Source of the DNA: Buttiauxella brennerae ATCC 51605
Lineage (GTDB): Bacteria > Pseudomonadota > Gammaproteobacteria > Enterobacterales > Enterobacteriaceae
Direction of reading: 5' to 3'
Assembly: GCF_001654925.1 (NCBI RefSeq)
Contig: NZ_LXER01000007.1
Location: 1 to 64,000, forward strand
Length of the DNA stretch: 64,000 bases
The notes below the pieces were generated by a model, which ran no database searches, was not told where the DNA came from, and saw only the letters and a program-made list of their open reading frames with translations. The number at the start of each line of letters is the position of its first letter. Within the stretch, counting starts at the first letter, position 1. Made by a program: the position numbers and the translations under genes. This document shows positions 36,565 through 45,819 of this stretch, one piece after another.

Positions 36565-37790
36565 TTCGCCGTGTGGTAGTGACCGGAATGGGCGGCGTGA
36601 CGGCATTTGGTGATAACTGGCAGGATGTGGCCGCGGGTTTAAAGTCGGGTCAAAATGCTGTACGGCACATGCCTGAGTGGCAGGTTTACGATGGGCTGAA
36701 CACTATGCTCGGTGCGCCGGTCGACAATTTTACCCTTCCTGAACATTACACACGTAAACGCATTCGGGCGATGGGGCGTGTTTCACTGCTTGCAACCAGA
36801 GCGACGGAGCTTGCGCTCATGCAGGCGGGTTTGCTGGACGATAAAATTCTTACCAGCGGCGATACGGGCATTGCCTACGGTTCTTCCACCGGCAGCACCG
36901 GGCCGGTGAGTGAATTTGCCACCATGCTGACCGAAAAACACACGCGCAATATCACCGGCACTACTTATGTGCAGATGATGCCGCACACTGCCGCCGTCAA
37001 TACCGGGCTGTTCTTTGGTTTGCGAGGCCGTGTGATCCCAACATCCAGCGCCTGCACTTCCGGCAGTCAGGCGATTGGTTATGCCTGGGAAGCGATCCGC
37101 CATGGTTACCAGACCGTCATGGTGGCGGGTGGTGCGGAAGAGTTGTGCCCTTCTGAAGCGGCGGTGTTTGATACGCTGTTTGCCACCAGTCAGCGTAACG
37201 ACCAGCCAAAGACCACGCCATCGCCGTTTGATAAACAGCGTGACGGGCTGGTGATTGGCGAAGGAGCGGGCACATTGATCCTTGAGGATCTTGATCATGC
37301 GCTGGCGCGTGGGGCACATATTTACGCTGAGATAGTCGGCTTCCATACTAACTGCGACGCCGCGCACATCACTCAGCCACAGAAAGAAACCATGCAAATC
37401 TGTATCGAGCGTGGCTTGCAGTCAGCAGGCGTTTCTGCCCGCGATATCGGCTATATCAATGCCCATGGCACCGCGACCGATCGTGGCGATATTGCTGAAA
37501 GCCATGCGACGGCGGCGATTTATGGTGCCAGTACGCCAATCTCATCACTGAAAAGCTACCTGGGCCATACGCTCGGGGCCTGTGGTGCGCTGGAAGCATG
37601 GATGAGTATCGAAATGATGCGCGAAGGCTGGTTTGCCGAAACACTGAATTTGACCGAACCGGATGAGGCGTGCGGCGAACTGGATTACATCATGGGTGGA
37701 GCCCGCAAAATTGATACTGAATTTGTGCAGAGCAACAATTTTGCCTTTGGTGGTATTAACACTTCGTTGGTGATGCGCCGTTGGCGGTAA
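36561..37790 (+). CDS. apeR: ApeR, ketosynthase
   Basis: This 409-residue FabF-like ketosynthase begins at a GTG that overlaps the apeQ stop. The triad is present: Cys in PTSSACTSGSQAIG, His in YINAHGTATDRGD and His in SYLGHTLGACGA. In the known pathway ApeR performs the initial condensation of the aryl starter, while ApeO:ApeC elongates. Which one acts first here is inferred only. Confidence 0.88.
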   Translation: MIRRVVVTGMGGVTAFGDNWQDVAAGLKSGQNAVRHMPEWQVYDGLNTMLGAPVDNFTLPEHYTRKRIRAMGRVSLLATRATELALMQAGLLDDKILTSGDTGIAYGSSTGSTGPVSEFATMLTEKHTRNITGTTYVQMMPHTAAVNTGLFFGLRGRVIPTSSACTSGSQAIGYAWEAIRHGYQTVMVAGGAEELCPSEAAVFDTLFATSQRNDQPKTTPSPFDKQRDGLVIGEGAGTLILEDLDHALARGAHIYAEIVGFHTNCDAAHITQPQKETMQICIERGLQSAGVSARDIGYINAHGTATDRGDIAESHATAAIYGASTPISSLKSYLGHTLGACGALEAWMSIEMMREGWFAETLNLTEPDEACGELDYIMGGARKIDTEFVQSNNFAFGGINTSLVMRRWR

Positions 37791-38395
37791 CAGGTTATCA
37801 CCTGGCATTCGGTGATGTGGCGCGTTTGTCTGACGATGCGTGCGCCACACGCTGGCTGTCGCCTGAGCTGTTACAAGACGCGCCGGTGGGTGTGCGCCGT
37901 GCAGGCTGGCTGACCTCTCGAATCTTGCTGGCAAAGCTGCTGAACGACGGCCCGTTGCCTAAATTAGAACGGGCCACGCACGGCAAACCGTTTCATCCGT
38001 CGCTGCCCGCTTTTAATATCAGCAATAGCGCGGCAAGCGTTGCGGTGCTGGTGGGGGAAGGGGATGTCGGTTGTGACATAGAACAAATCCGCTCGCGTGC
38101 GCGCTTTATGGCGATTGCCCGTCATAGTTTTGGTGCACCGTTAAGCGACTGGCTGGAATCGTTGCCAGGCGATGAACAAATGCTGGAGTTCTGGCGCATG
38201 TGGACCGCGCACGAAGCGGTGCTCAAGCAACAAGGCGGGACGGTCTGGCAAATGAACCAGCTGGATTTGCCGCTCCACACCCTATGCCCGCCAGACCGTT
38301 ATCTTCATCATGCTTGCATCGAAAATCGGCTGATCGCGTGTTGCGGCGAGCAGCCGTTTCCTGAAAGTTTTGCACCCGAGCTGATTATTGTTTAA
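37781..38395 (+). CDS. 4'-phosphopantetheinyl transferase of the aryl polyene cluster
   Basis: This Sfp-type transferase of 204 residues should attach phosphopantetheine to the ApeE and ApeF serines. The Mg-binding motif DVGCDIEQIRSRAR lies near residue 100 and the second motif appears as WRMWTAHEAVLKQQGG near residue 142. The family normally has a Lys before the Glu (WxxKEA); here it is His. The ORF opens at a TTG inside the end of apeR, and a downstream GTG at 37817 is possible. It converges with the decarboxylase gene and overlaps its 3' end by 11 bases. Confidence 0.82.
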   Translation: MAVTGYHLAFGDVARLSDDACATRWLSPELLQDAPVGVRRAGWLTSRILLAKLLNDGPLPKLERATHGKPFHPSLPAFNISNSAASVAVLVGEGDVGCDIEQIRSRARFMAIARHSFGAPLSDWLESLPGDEQMLEFWRMWTAHEAVLKQQGGTVWQMNQLDLPLHTLCPPDRYLHHACIENRLIACCGEQPFPESFAPELIIV

Positions 38396-40688
38396 GCGCC
38401 CAAATGTGATACACCCCATCAATCATCTCAGCCCCTTCCAACTCCTTCTCAAAGCCCGGGAATTTCTCGCCCCATTCGGCAATACTGCGGATGTATTGCA
38501 ACCACGGTTCATCATTACTGCCAAAGCTCTCGCCGGGCATCACAATCGGGATCCCTGGTGGGTAAGGGATCACGCCGACGGCGGAAATACGCCCTGGTAA
38601 TTGGTCGATTGGCAGATGATCTGCATTGCCCGCCATATGTTGCTGGAAGGCAACGCGCGGGCGTTTCACCGGTAGCGGAATATTGCCAAATGCCGCCGCC
38701 TGGAGTTTGTCCATCTGGCTGGTTTTCATGTAGTTAAACATCTCATCACACAGATCTTTTAGCCCCATTTCGGCATAACGCGCGGCATCGGCGCTGATAA
38801 GATCGGGTAAGCAGCGTTTTAGTGGCGTGTTGCTGTCGTAATCATCTTTGAACTCCAGCAACACGTTAATCAGCGTGCCCCATTTACCTTTGGTGACGCC
38901 AATGGAAAACAGGCACAGCACCATAAAATCAGTGGTACGCGACGGCACAATCCCACGCTCGCCAAGATACGCGGTGACCATTGCCGCAGGTATTCCGGAC
39001 TCCAGCAGATTGCCGTCATCACCCATGCCTGGCGCCAGAATCCCGGCTTTAATCGGGTCGAGTAAACACCATTCATCTTCCAGCTGTTCAAAACCGTGCC
39101 ATTTATCACCCGGCTTTAGCGTCCAGCAGGACGGATCGGTAGTGAGCTGCTCGCGTGACGCTTTCACAAACGGCACTTCGTTACCCGACGAATCGGTAAT
39201 GGTTGGCGCATTCCACGGTGTGAAAAACCAGTCGTTATTTTTGGCAAAGGCGGCATGCACTTTCGCCAGCGCAAGACGGAAATCCACCGCTTCAACGATC
39301 ACTTCCTGGGTCAGCGCTTCACCCTGGCCGCCATCCATCATCGCCGCCCCAATTTCGTTGGAGGCGATAATGGCGTACAGCGGTGAAGTGGTGGCTTGCA
39401 GCATATACGACTCGTTAAAGCGCGAATGTTCGACCGGTTTTTTACCGTTGCGGATGTGGATATAAGAAGATTGCGAAAGGGCGGCCAATAGTTTGTGCGT
39501 TGAATGGGTGGCGAAAACAGTCGGTCCGCTGCTGTCAAAATCTTTCGGATCGCCACGCATCGCAAAGCGGCCTTCATACATTGGGTTAAAGCGGGCATAC
39601 GCATACCAGGCTTCATCAAAGTGAATCTGGTCAACACTCTGCGCCAGCAACTCCTGTGCCGCTTCGGCGTGGTAACACATACCGTCATAAGTACAGTTTG
39701 TCACTACCGCATACACCGGTTTGTCGCTCACCACTTCATGTTTCAGCGGGTTAGCATCAATCGCCGCACGAATGCTTTCCGGCGTGAACTGGCGCTTAGG
39801 AATCGGCCCGATAATGCCAAAGCGGTTGCGCGTCGGCACAAAATAGACCGGCAGCGCACCGGTCATCACTAAGCCTTGCTCGATGGATTTATGGCAGTTG
39901 CGGTCGCATAGCGCGATTTCAAATTCGCCCACCACCGCTTGCATAATCGCGCGGTTAGAACCCGACGTGCCGTTTAACACCGAATAACTACGGTGTGCGC
40001 CAAACACCTCGGCGGCGTAGGTTTCAGAGGCTTTAATCGGCCCGCTGTGGTCAAGCAACGACCCCATGGCAGCACGTTCGATACCAGTATCTGTGCGGAA
40101 CAGATTCTCGCCAAAGAAATCGAGAAACTCACGGCCAACCGCTGATTTGGTAAACGCTACACCGCCCTGGTGGCCAGGTGCGGCCCATGAATATTCCGGG
40201 TTTTCTAAGGTGTAATTGAATAATGCGCGCGTGAAAGGTGGCAGTAATTGTTGATAATAACGCTGAATAAGAGAGCGTGCCCTGGCGGCAATAAACTCGG
40301 CGGTGTCTTCGTGCATCCAGACGAACTCATTCACCAGCCGCATGGAGTCGAGCGTCAGCGTATCGACGCAAGAGTGCTCGGCCATTAACAGCACCGGCAC
40401 GCTTTTATTGCGACGGCGAATGGTTTGCAGGAGAGCAAAAGCCTGGCTGTGGGATTCATCGTCATTGCCGCCGGAAGTCCAGTCCACAAAGATGCAGCAC
40501 AGCGAGGCATCGGACGTAACCGTCGCGATGCCATCCTCAAAGGTTGCAGCTGAAATTACGGCAAAGTTGTTTTCTTCCAGCGCCTCGATAAGCTCGGCCA
40601 CTGCGCGCCCGTTGGCGGTGTTAACGTCCTGAATGCTGCTGTCGACCACCAGAATTTTGCGTTTTTGGTGTGTGCCTAAATCAAGCAT
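38385..40688 (-). CDS. adiA: AdiA-like PLP-dependent arginine decarboxylase
   Basis: This 767-residue member of the Orn/Lys/Arg decarboxylase family (group III fold) has an N-terminal wing domain resembling a response regulator (KRKILVVDSSIQD), a PLP domain with EYSWAAPGHQGG and HFDEAWYAYARFNP, and the Schiff-base Lys in FATHSTHKLLAALSQ. The sequence is nearest to E. coli AdiA (756 residues), with GENLFRTDTGIER and GSLLDHSG shared; lysine or ornithine as substrate cannot be excluded. The adjacent AdiC-like antiporter supports arginine-to-agmatine acid resistance. It follows the transporter in the same operon, with a GGAG ribosome site. Confidence 0.85.
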   Translation of the reverse strand: MLDLGTHQKRKILVVDSSIQDVNTANGRAVAELIEALEENNFAVISAATFEDGIATVTSDASLCCIFVDWTSGGNDDESHSQAFALLQTIRRRNKSVPVLLMAEHSCVDTLTLDSMRLVNEFVWMHEDTAEFIAARARSLIQRYYQQLLPPFTRALFNYTLENPEYSWAAPGHQGGVAFTKSAVGREFLDFFGENLFRTDTGIERAAMGSLLDHSGPIKASETYAAEVFGAHRSYSVLNGTSGSNRAIMQAVVGEFEIALCDRNCHKSIEQGLVMTGALPVYFVPTRNRFGIIGPIPKRQFTPESIRAAIDANPLKHEVVSDKPVYAVVTNCTYDGMCYHAEAAQELLAQSVDQIHFDEAWYAYARFNPMYEGRFAMRGDPKDFDSSGPTVFATHSTHKLLAALSQSSYIHIRNGKKPVEHSRFNESYMLQATTSPLYAIIASNEIGAAMMDGGQGEALTQEVIVEAVDFRLALAKVHAAFAKNNDWFFTPWNAPTITDSSGNEVPFVKASREQLTTDPSCWTLKPGDKWHGFEQLEDEWCLLDPIKAGILAPGMGDDGNLLESGIPAAMVTAYLGERGIVPSRTTDFMVLCLFSIGVTKGKWGTLINVLLEFKDDYDSNTPLKRCLPDLISADAARYAEMGLKDLCDEMFNYMKTSQMDKLQAAAFGNIPLPVKRPRVAFQQHMAGNADHLPIDQLPGRISAVGVIPYPPGIPIVMPGESFGSNDEPWLQYIRSIAEWGEKFPGFEKELEGAEMIDGVYHIWALKQ

Positions 40689-40700
40689 AACGAACTCCTG

Positions 40701-42032
40701 TTAATCGTTAACCACGGGTTTATCCAGCGGGTAGGGGTTTTTATGGCGACGGTTGTAGTTCACGGTGTACATCGCAGTAATCACCATAATGGCAACAAAC
40801 GACCACATCACTTCAGTCGCGCCTGTACCCACCACAGCCCAGATACAGTAAATAAAGGCAATCAGCGTAATAAACAGGAAAGGTAGGCGTTGGTTGCCCA
40901 AATGCCCCTGGCCGACCAGCATTAATGCCGCACAGGTGTAGATATAAGGCACCAGTGTGAATATCACTGAAACTGACGAAACGACGGCAAATTGCGATGT
41001 GGCATCCGGTGAAATACTGGCAAGCTGGAAGATGGTCATCAGCACGCCAACAATCAGTAGACCCGCAACCGGAGTCTGATCTTTATTCACTTTGGCGAAA
41101 ATAGGTGGGAACAGACCATCATCGGCGGCAGCTTTCGCCGTTTGTCCGGCAAGCAATGTCCATCCGCCGAGGCTGCCTAAACAACCCGCTGCGGCACAGA
41201 ACGAAACAATTGCTCCAGCCGTTGGCCCCATCGCCATGCGTGCGGCATCACCAAATGGCGAGGCAGAAAGTCTCAGCTCGGCGTTAGGGATCATGCCCAT
41301 AATGGCAGTACTGGAAAGCACGTAACAAACAGCGGCTATCAATACTCCGCCAATGGTGGCAATGGGCACGTTGCGTTTGGGATTTTTCACTACCGCTGCG
41401 GCAACCGAGGCGCTCTCAACACCGATAAATGACCACAGCGTGACGCTTAAAGTACTCTGAATCGCGCCAAAAGTGCCTTTGCCGCTGACGTTCCAGGCTT
41501 CCATATAGGTGTCGCTTTTAAACCAGAACCAGCCTAAGACGGCGACGGCGACTATTGGGATCAGTGCCAGAATAGTGGCGACCGCCTGCACGCGGGTGAT
41601 CATTTTCGGGCCAACAATATTGAGTCCGACAAACAGCCACAAAATGGCAATACAGGTCACGGTAAGCGGCCAGGGCTGGTTGAGCATCGGGAAAAAATAG
41701 CTGAGATAACCGACGCCAATCACCACCATCGCGACGTTACCTATCCAACAAGCAAGCCAGTAAAGCAGATTGGTTTGATAGCCGAGGAACGGGCCAAATG
41801 CGCGGCGGGCATAAGCGTAAGAACCGCCGGGGCTGTCATCGAGCGATGACATTTTGGCGTACACCATCGACAACGATATCGCGCCGATAATCGTCACCAT
41901 CCAGCCAAAAATGGCAATCCCTCCCGTTGCTGCCAGGTTTGCCGGGAGCAGGAAAACCCCCGAACCCATGATATTGCCTGCCACCATTAACATCACCGGG
42001 ACCAACCCGACTTTTTGCGCTTCACTAGCCAT
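40701..42032 (-). CDS. adiC: AdiC-like arginine:agmatine antiporter
   Basis: This 443-residue, 12-helix APC-family exchanger imports arginine and exports agmatine. The substrate-binding [16 protein letters not shown] motif is on TM1. The TM6 segment [16 protein letters not shown] carries the Trp and Glu that gate and sense substrate in E. coli AdiC. Similarity to AdiC runs the full length and clearly exceeds that to CadB. The start at 42032 ([10 protein letters not shown]) has an AGGAGAGG ribosome site; the ORF extends 16 codons further without support. It is the first gene of an adiC-adiA pair. Confidence 0.92.
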   Translation of the reverse strand: MASEAQKVGLVPVMLMVAGNIMGSGVFLLPANLAATGGIAIFGWMVTIIGAISLSMVYAKMSSLDDSPGGSYAYARRAFGPFLGYQTNLLYWLACWIGNVAMVVIGVGYLSYFFPMLNQPWPLTVTCIAILWLFVGLNIVGPKMITRVQAVATILALIPIVAVAVLGWFWFKSDTYMEAWNVSGKGTFGAIQSTLSVTLWSFIGVESASVAAAVVKNPKRNVPIATIGGVLIAAVCYVLSSTAIMGMIPNAELRLSASPFGDAARMAMGPTAGAIVSFCAAAGCLGSLGGWTLLAGQTAKAAADDGLFPPIFAKVNKDQTPVAGLLIVGVLMTIFQLASISPDATSQFAVVSSVSVIFTLVPYIYTCAALMLVGQGHLGNQRLPFLFITLIAFIYCIWAVVGTGATEVMWSFVAIMVITAMYTVNYNRRHKNPYPLDKPVVND

Positions 42033-42283
42033 AGAACCTCTCCTGAAACGAAAGTAACCACCGAAATGCATAAAACACACATTTCGGATCTCATTTTTTG
42101 CAGCGTAAACGCCTTCTACAGATGCGGCTGCAGATAAAAAATGTGTCAGGTGTAACGGATCTTATTTGTAGATAACGAGAAAAAATCAGAGGTTAGGGGA
42201 TGTCGTGAAATCCTCAGGAAGTGATATACGTCTGCTGTTCGGTAAGTTTAGACTACTATCAAAGACTAACTGGAGAATTCCCA

Positions 42284-42808
42284 ATGAGCGAAAGAATGTC
42301 GGTGATACAAGGTGATATCACCCGCGTTGAAGTTGACGTGATAGTGAATGCCGCAAACCCATCGTTGATGGGAGGTGGTGGTGTTGATGGGGCTATTCAT
42401 CATGCTGCAGGGCCTGCTTTATTGGCAGCCTGTGAAGTGATTCGTCGCCAGCAGGGTGACTGTGCGCCCGGACACGCGGTGATTACCGAGGCGGGAAATA
42501 TTCCGGTTAAGGCCGTTATTCACGCAGTTGGCCCGGTCTGGCACGGGGGCGATGAACACGAAGCCGAATTGCTTGAACAAACCTATCGTAATAGTCTCGA
42601 TTTGGCGGCTGCCAATGGCTATCGCACCATTGCGTTTCCTGCCATCAGCACGGGTGCATACGGTTATCCAAAAGAACAAGCCGCAAAAATAGCTGTCGAT
42701 ACGGTGTATCGCTATATCGGCCTGCGCCCCCTACCTGAACAAGTGGTTTTTGTCTGTTTTGACGACGAAAACACCCGCATTTATCAACAACTTCTTGCCC
42801 AGCTCTAG
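42284..42808 (+). CDS. ymdB: YmdB, macrodomain O-acetyl-ADP-ribose deacetylase
   Basis: YmdB is a 174-residue macrodomain protein that hydrolyses O-acetyl-ADP-ribose and in E. coli also dampens RNase III activity. The ligand-binding motifs [24 protein letters not shown] (residues ~22-45) and [15 protein letters not shown] (~120-134) are intact. The start at 42284 has a TGGAG ribosome site and gives the family length (E. coli 177). clsC follows one base after its stop, as in E. coli. Confidence 0.95.
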   Translation: MSERMSVIQGDITRVEVDVIVNAANPSLMGGGGVDGAIHHAAGPALLAACEVIRRQQGDCAPGHAVITEAGNIPVKAVIHAVGPVWHGGDEHEAELLEQTYRNSLDLAAANGYRTIAFPAISTGAYGYPKEQAAKIAVDTVYRYIGLRPLPEQVVFVCFDDENTRIYQQLLAQL

Positions 42809-42809
42809 C

Positions 42810-44246
42810 ATGAAGAACCACCATGCTACGCGTCTTGGGAGAGCGATTACCCCAACGACGGCTGAACACCCTGGGCTTAGCGGGATTCACCCGCTTGCAG
42901 ATAGTCTTGATGCTTTTGCGGCGCGCTATCTGCTGTGTGGCATGGCGGAGAAGAGTCTCGATGTGCAGTATTACATCTGGCAGGATGATATGTCCGGGCG
43001 GCTGTTATTTAGCGCGTTACTGGCTGCGGCTGACCGCGGGGTGAAAGTGCGGCTGTTGCTTGACGATAACAACACCAACGGGCTGGATGGTATTTTAGAG
43101 TTGCTTAATGCTCACCCGCAGATTGAAATCCGCCTGTTTAATCCCTTTTCGTTTCGCCTGATTCGCGCCTTTGGCTACCTGACCGACTTTGCCCGTCTTA
43201 ACCGTCGTATGCATAACAAAACCTTCACCGTTGATGGTGAAACCACCATTATTGGCGGGCGTAACGTCGGTGACGCTTACTTTGGTGTGGGTAAACAACC
43301 GCTGTTTTCAGACTTAGATGTGTTGGCCGTCGGCCCGGTTGTCGGCGAAGTCAGCCAGGATTTTCTGCGTTACTGGGAAAGTTCATGTGTGTCGACGCTG
43401 GAAAAAGTGCTGGATGTTGACGCCGATGCCCTGCAGCAACGGGTGCAATTGCCGGAAGACTGGCGTAACGACCCGATGGCGCGCCGGTATCTGGACCGCC
43501 TCACGACCAGCCAGTTTGCGACCAATCTGGTCGCCCGCACGCTGGAAATGTATTGGGCGAAAACGCGCTTACTCAGCGATGACCCGCGTAAGGGGCAGGG
43601 CAGAGCCCGCAACCACACGTTACTGCCGCAACGCCTGATGAATGTGATTGGTATGCCTGAGCGTGAGATAGACATTATTTCAGCCTATTTTGTGCCCACT
43701 CGCGCGGGTATTGCGCAAATCTTGGGGCTTGTGCGTAAAGGGGTAAAAATAGCAATCCTGACTAACTCACTGGCCGCCAACGATGTGGCGGTAGTTCATG
43801 CTGGTTATGCGCGTTGGCGCAAAAAACTGATGCGCCACGGGGTCGAGCTTTATGAGTTAAAGCCCGAACAAGATGTCCTGCGCAGACCACATGACCGTGG
43901 CTTAACAGGGAATTCAGGTTCCAGCCTGCATGCCAAAACGTTTAGTGTGGATAAACAAAAGGTGTTTATCGGCTCATTTAATTTTGACCCACGTTCCGCA
44001 ATGCTCAATACCGAGATGGGTTTTGTAATTGAAAGTGAGGCGCTGGCACAGGATATTCACCAGCGTTTTACCCAAAGTCAGAAAGAGAATGCCTGGGCGC
44101 TGCGTCTGGATAAGTGGGGGCGAGTGAATTGGGTGGAAAATAGTGAAGGCAAAGAAATCGTCTGGAAGAAAGAGCCGCACACCCGTTTTTGGCAACGGGT
44201 GTTGGTTAGGTTGGTGTATCGACTACCTATTGAGTGGCTTCTATAA
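42810..44246 (+). CDS. clsC: ClsC, cardiolipin synthase
   Basis: ClsC makes cardiolipin from phosphatidylglycerol and phosphatidylethanolamine in the inner membrane, and in E. coli it needs YmdB for best activity. Two phospholipase D HKD motifs are visible: MHNKTFTVDGETTIIGGRN (~residue 132) and LHAKTFSVDKQKVFIGSFN (~373). The start at 42810 (MKNHHATRLG) directly follows ymdB and gives 478 residues (E. coli 473). An ERIC element lies just after the stop codon. Confidence 0.94.
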   Translation: MKNHHATRLGRAITPTTAEHPGLSGIHPLADSLDAFAARYLLCGMAEKSLDVQYYIWQDDMSGRLLFSALLAAADRGVKVRLLLDDNNTNGLDGILELLNAHPQIEIRLFNPFSFRLIRAFGYLTDFARLNRRMHNKTFTVDGETTIIGGRNVGDAYFGVGKQPLFSDLDVLAVGPVVGEVSQDFLRYWESSCVSTLEKVLDVDADALQQRVQLPEDWRNDPMARRYLDRLTTSQFATNLVARTLEMYWAKTRLLSDDPRKGQGRARNHTLLPQRLMNVIGMPEREIDIISAYFVPTRAGIAQILGLVRKGVKIAILTNSLAANDVAVVHAGYARWRKKLMRHGVELYELKPEQDVLRRPHDRGLTGNSGSSLHAKTFSVDKQKVFIGSFNFDPRSAMLNTEMGFVIESEALAQDIHQRFTQSQKENAWALRLDKWGRVNWVENSEGKEIVWKKEPHTRFWQRVLVRLVYRLPIEWLL

Positions 44247-44249
44247 AAC

Positions 44250-44367
44250 TCTTCATACTTCAAGCCGCAGCTGTGTTGGCTGCACTCACAAACCCCAGTC
44301 ACTTACCTAAGTAAGCTCCTGGGGATTTGCTCCCTGGCCGCCTTGCTGCAACTCGAATTATTTTGAG
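44250..44367. repeat. ERIC element 1
   Basis: This imperfect palindrome carries the ERIC core: CCCCAGTCACTTAC, then AAGTAAGCTCCTGGGGATT, flanked by CTTCATACTTCAAG and CAACTCGAATTATTTTGAG termini. It fills the gap between the convergent clsC and opgC genes and may also help end transcription. Confidence 0.9.
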
Positions 44368-44391
44368 TTTATTCTTTGTTTGTTGATCGGG

Positions 44392-45543
44392 TTAACTCGT
44401 CACTTTAACTGCCACATTCTGCGGCTTGCCTGAGAACAGGAAGCGCAGCAGCGGGATACGCAGGTGGATTTCATAGAGAATCACGGCGATCCCCACGACA
44501 AAAATCAACCCGGTGATAAAGCCCAGCGCATTTGAGGCGATATGCGGCGTGATATACGCGCCAAAGAAGAGAGTCAGCGGGTGGTGAACCAGGTAAATAA
44601 ACAGCGATGCGTTCACGAAATAGGTAACACGTTTCGACTGGAAGTTAAGCAGCTTATGGCCGAGTGAGAAAACCACGTTGACCATCCACAAGCCCAGCAC
44701 CATGGTAATCACGCTCTCGGTTTCATACATCCAGGCATCGCCGCTACCGTACCGCTGGTTCAGCAAATAGGCACAAAAGGCCAGTGCTGCACCCACTGCG
44801 CAAAATGGCGATGGTGTGGTAAACAGCGCTTTTAGCTGTGGGCGCACGAACAACATTGCACCCAGCAGGAAGAATGGTAGATAAAAGAGCGTCTGCATCA
44901 CTACAAAGTTAAACAACCCATCACTTAATATTGGCGAGTAAATAATAAAAATCGTGCGGCGAATTGCGCCGTATAAGATGCCAAACCCGAGGAAAGCGAG
45001 TGAGAGCTTTCCTAAAGTTAATGATGATTGTCTATTTTCAGAGCCTGGAGCAAGGCGTGCTTTCATTTGCTGGAAGACAAATAAACACAATGTGGTCAGT
45101 ACCACCATCACTAACAAGAACCACAAATGGGAGACCAGTTCCCAGACTAGCGTGTTGTATTTTTCGTATGGGGTCAGACCCGGCCAGTTTTTTGCTTTGT
45201 CATTGACATGCTGCAGCATTAAAAATTGCGGTAGCGTCAGTAATGGAATGGCGGTGAGCATTGGGATGCCGACACGCTCTACACGCACCTTCCACCAGCG
45301 TTTTAGCGGGTAGCGCAAAAAAAGCATGTAAGAGAAGTAGCCTGAAATGACAAAAAACACCTGCATACGAAAGGCGTGAATAAAATCATTAAACAGGGTT
45401 AAACCCCACGAGGCTTCTGTGCTGTTGACATGCCACTGATGGCTTGAATAGATGAGCGAGATATGGAACGGGATACCCAGAAGCATTAACCAGGCCCGAA
45501 TTGAATCCAGGAAAAACTCGCGTTGTTGTGGTGCTTTACTCAT
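44392..45543 (-). CDS. opgC: OpgC, glucan succinyltransferase
   Basis: OpgC (MdoC) is an inner-membrane acyltransferase-3 family protein that succinylates osmoregulated periplasmic glucans. The 383 residues (E. coli 385) hold about ten helices; the N-terminal [25 protein letters not shown] includes the conserved Arg and His of the family. It is divergent from opgGH across a 276-base gap, as in E. coli. Confidence 0.94.
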   Translation of the reverse strand: MSKAPQQREFFLDSIRAWLMLLGIPFHISLIYSSHQWHVNSTEASWGLTLFNDFIHAFRMQVFFVISGYFSYMLFLRYPLKRWWKVRVERVGIPMLTAIPLLTLPQFLMLQHVNDKAKNWPGLTPYEKYNTLVWELVSHLWFLLVMVVLTTLCLFVFQQMKARLAPGSENRQSSLTLGKLSLAFLGFGILYGAIRRTIFIIYSPILSDGLFNFVVMQTLFYLPFFLLGAMLFVRPQLKALFTTPSPFCAVGAALAFCAYLLNQRYGSGDAWMYETESVITMVLGLWMVNVVFSLGHKLLNFQSKRVTYFVNASLFIYLVHHPLTLFFGAYITPHIASNALGFITGLIFVVGIAVILYEIHLRIPLLRFLFSGKPQNVAVKVTS

Positions 45544-45819
45544 AATACTCCAGACATTATCGGACGAATCGCCTTATCCTTAAGAACATATCCCAATAGG
45601 CTTGAAGTCCCGAACGGTATCAATTCCGTGGCAACCCTACACTAACCGTGCCATCCTGTCTCCAGGACGCACTCCGAAAGCGTAAGCAGTTGTCTTTTTT
45701 TGCTTAAAGGCTGAGCCAGCGCGCTGAACAATGCGGGTAATTGGTTGTCGGAAAGCAGAAGTTTCCATTAAAATGGATTGGATTGATTTAAGCACACAAA
45801 GGGGGATGTGCTGGTTAAT
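45544..45819. promoter_or_regulatory. opgC-opgG divergent intergenic region
   Basis: A 276-base gap that must hold promoters of opgC (minus) and opgGH (plus). I see no gene in it and no confident operator. The GGGGGA at 45801-45806 is the only good ribosome site before opgG. Confidence 0.6.
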
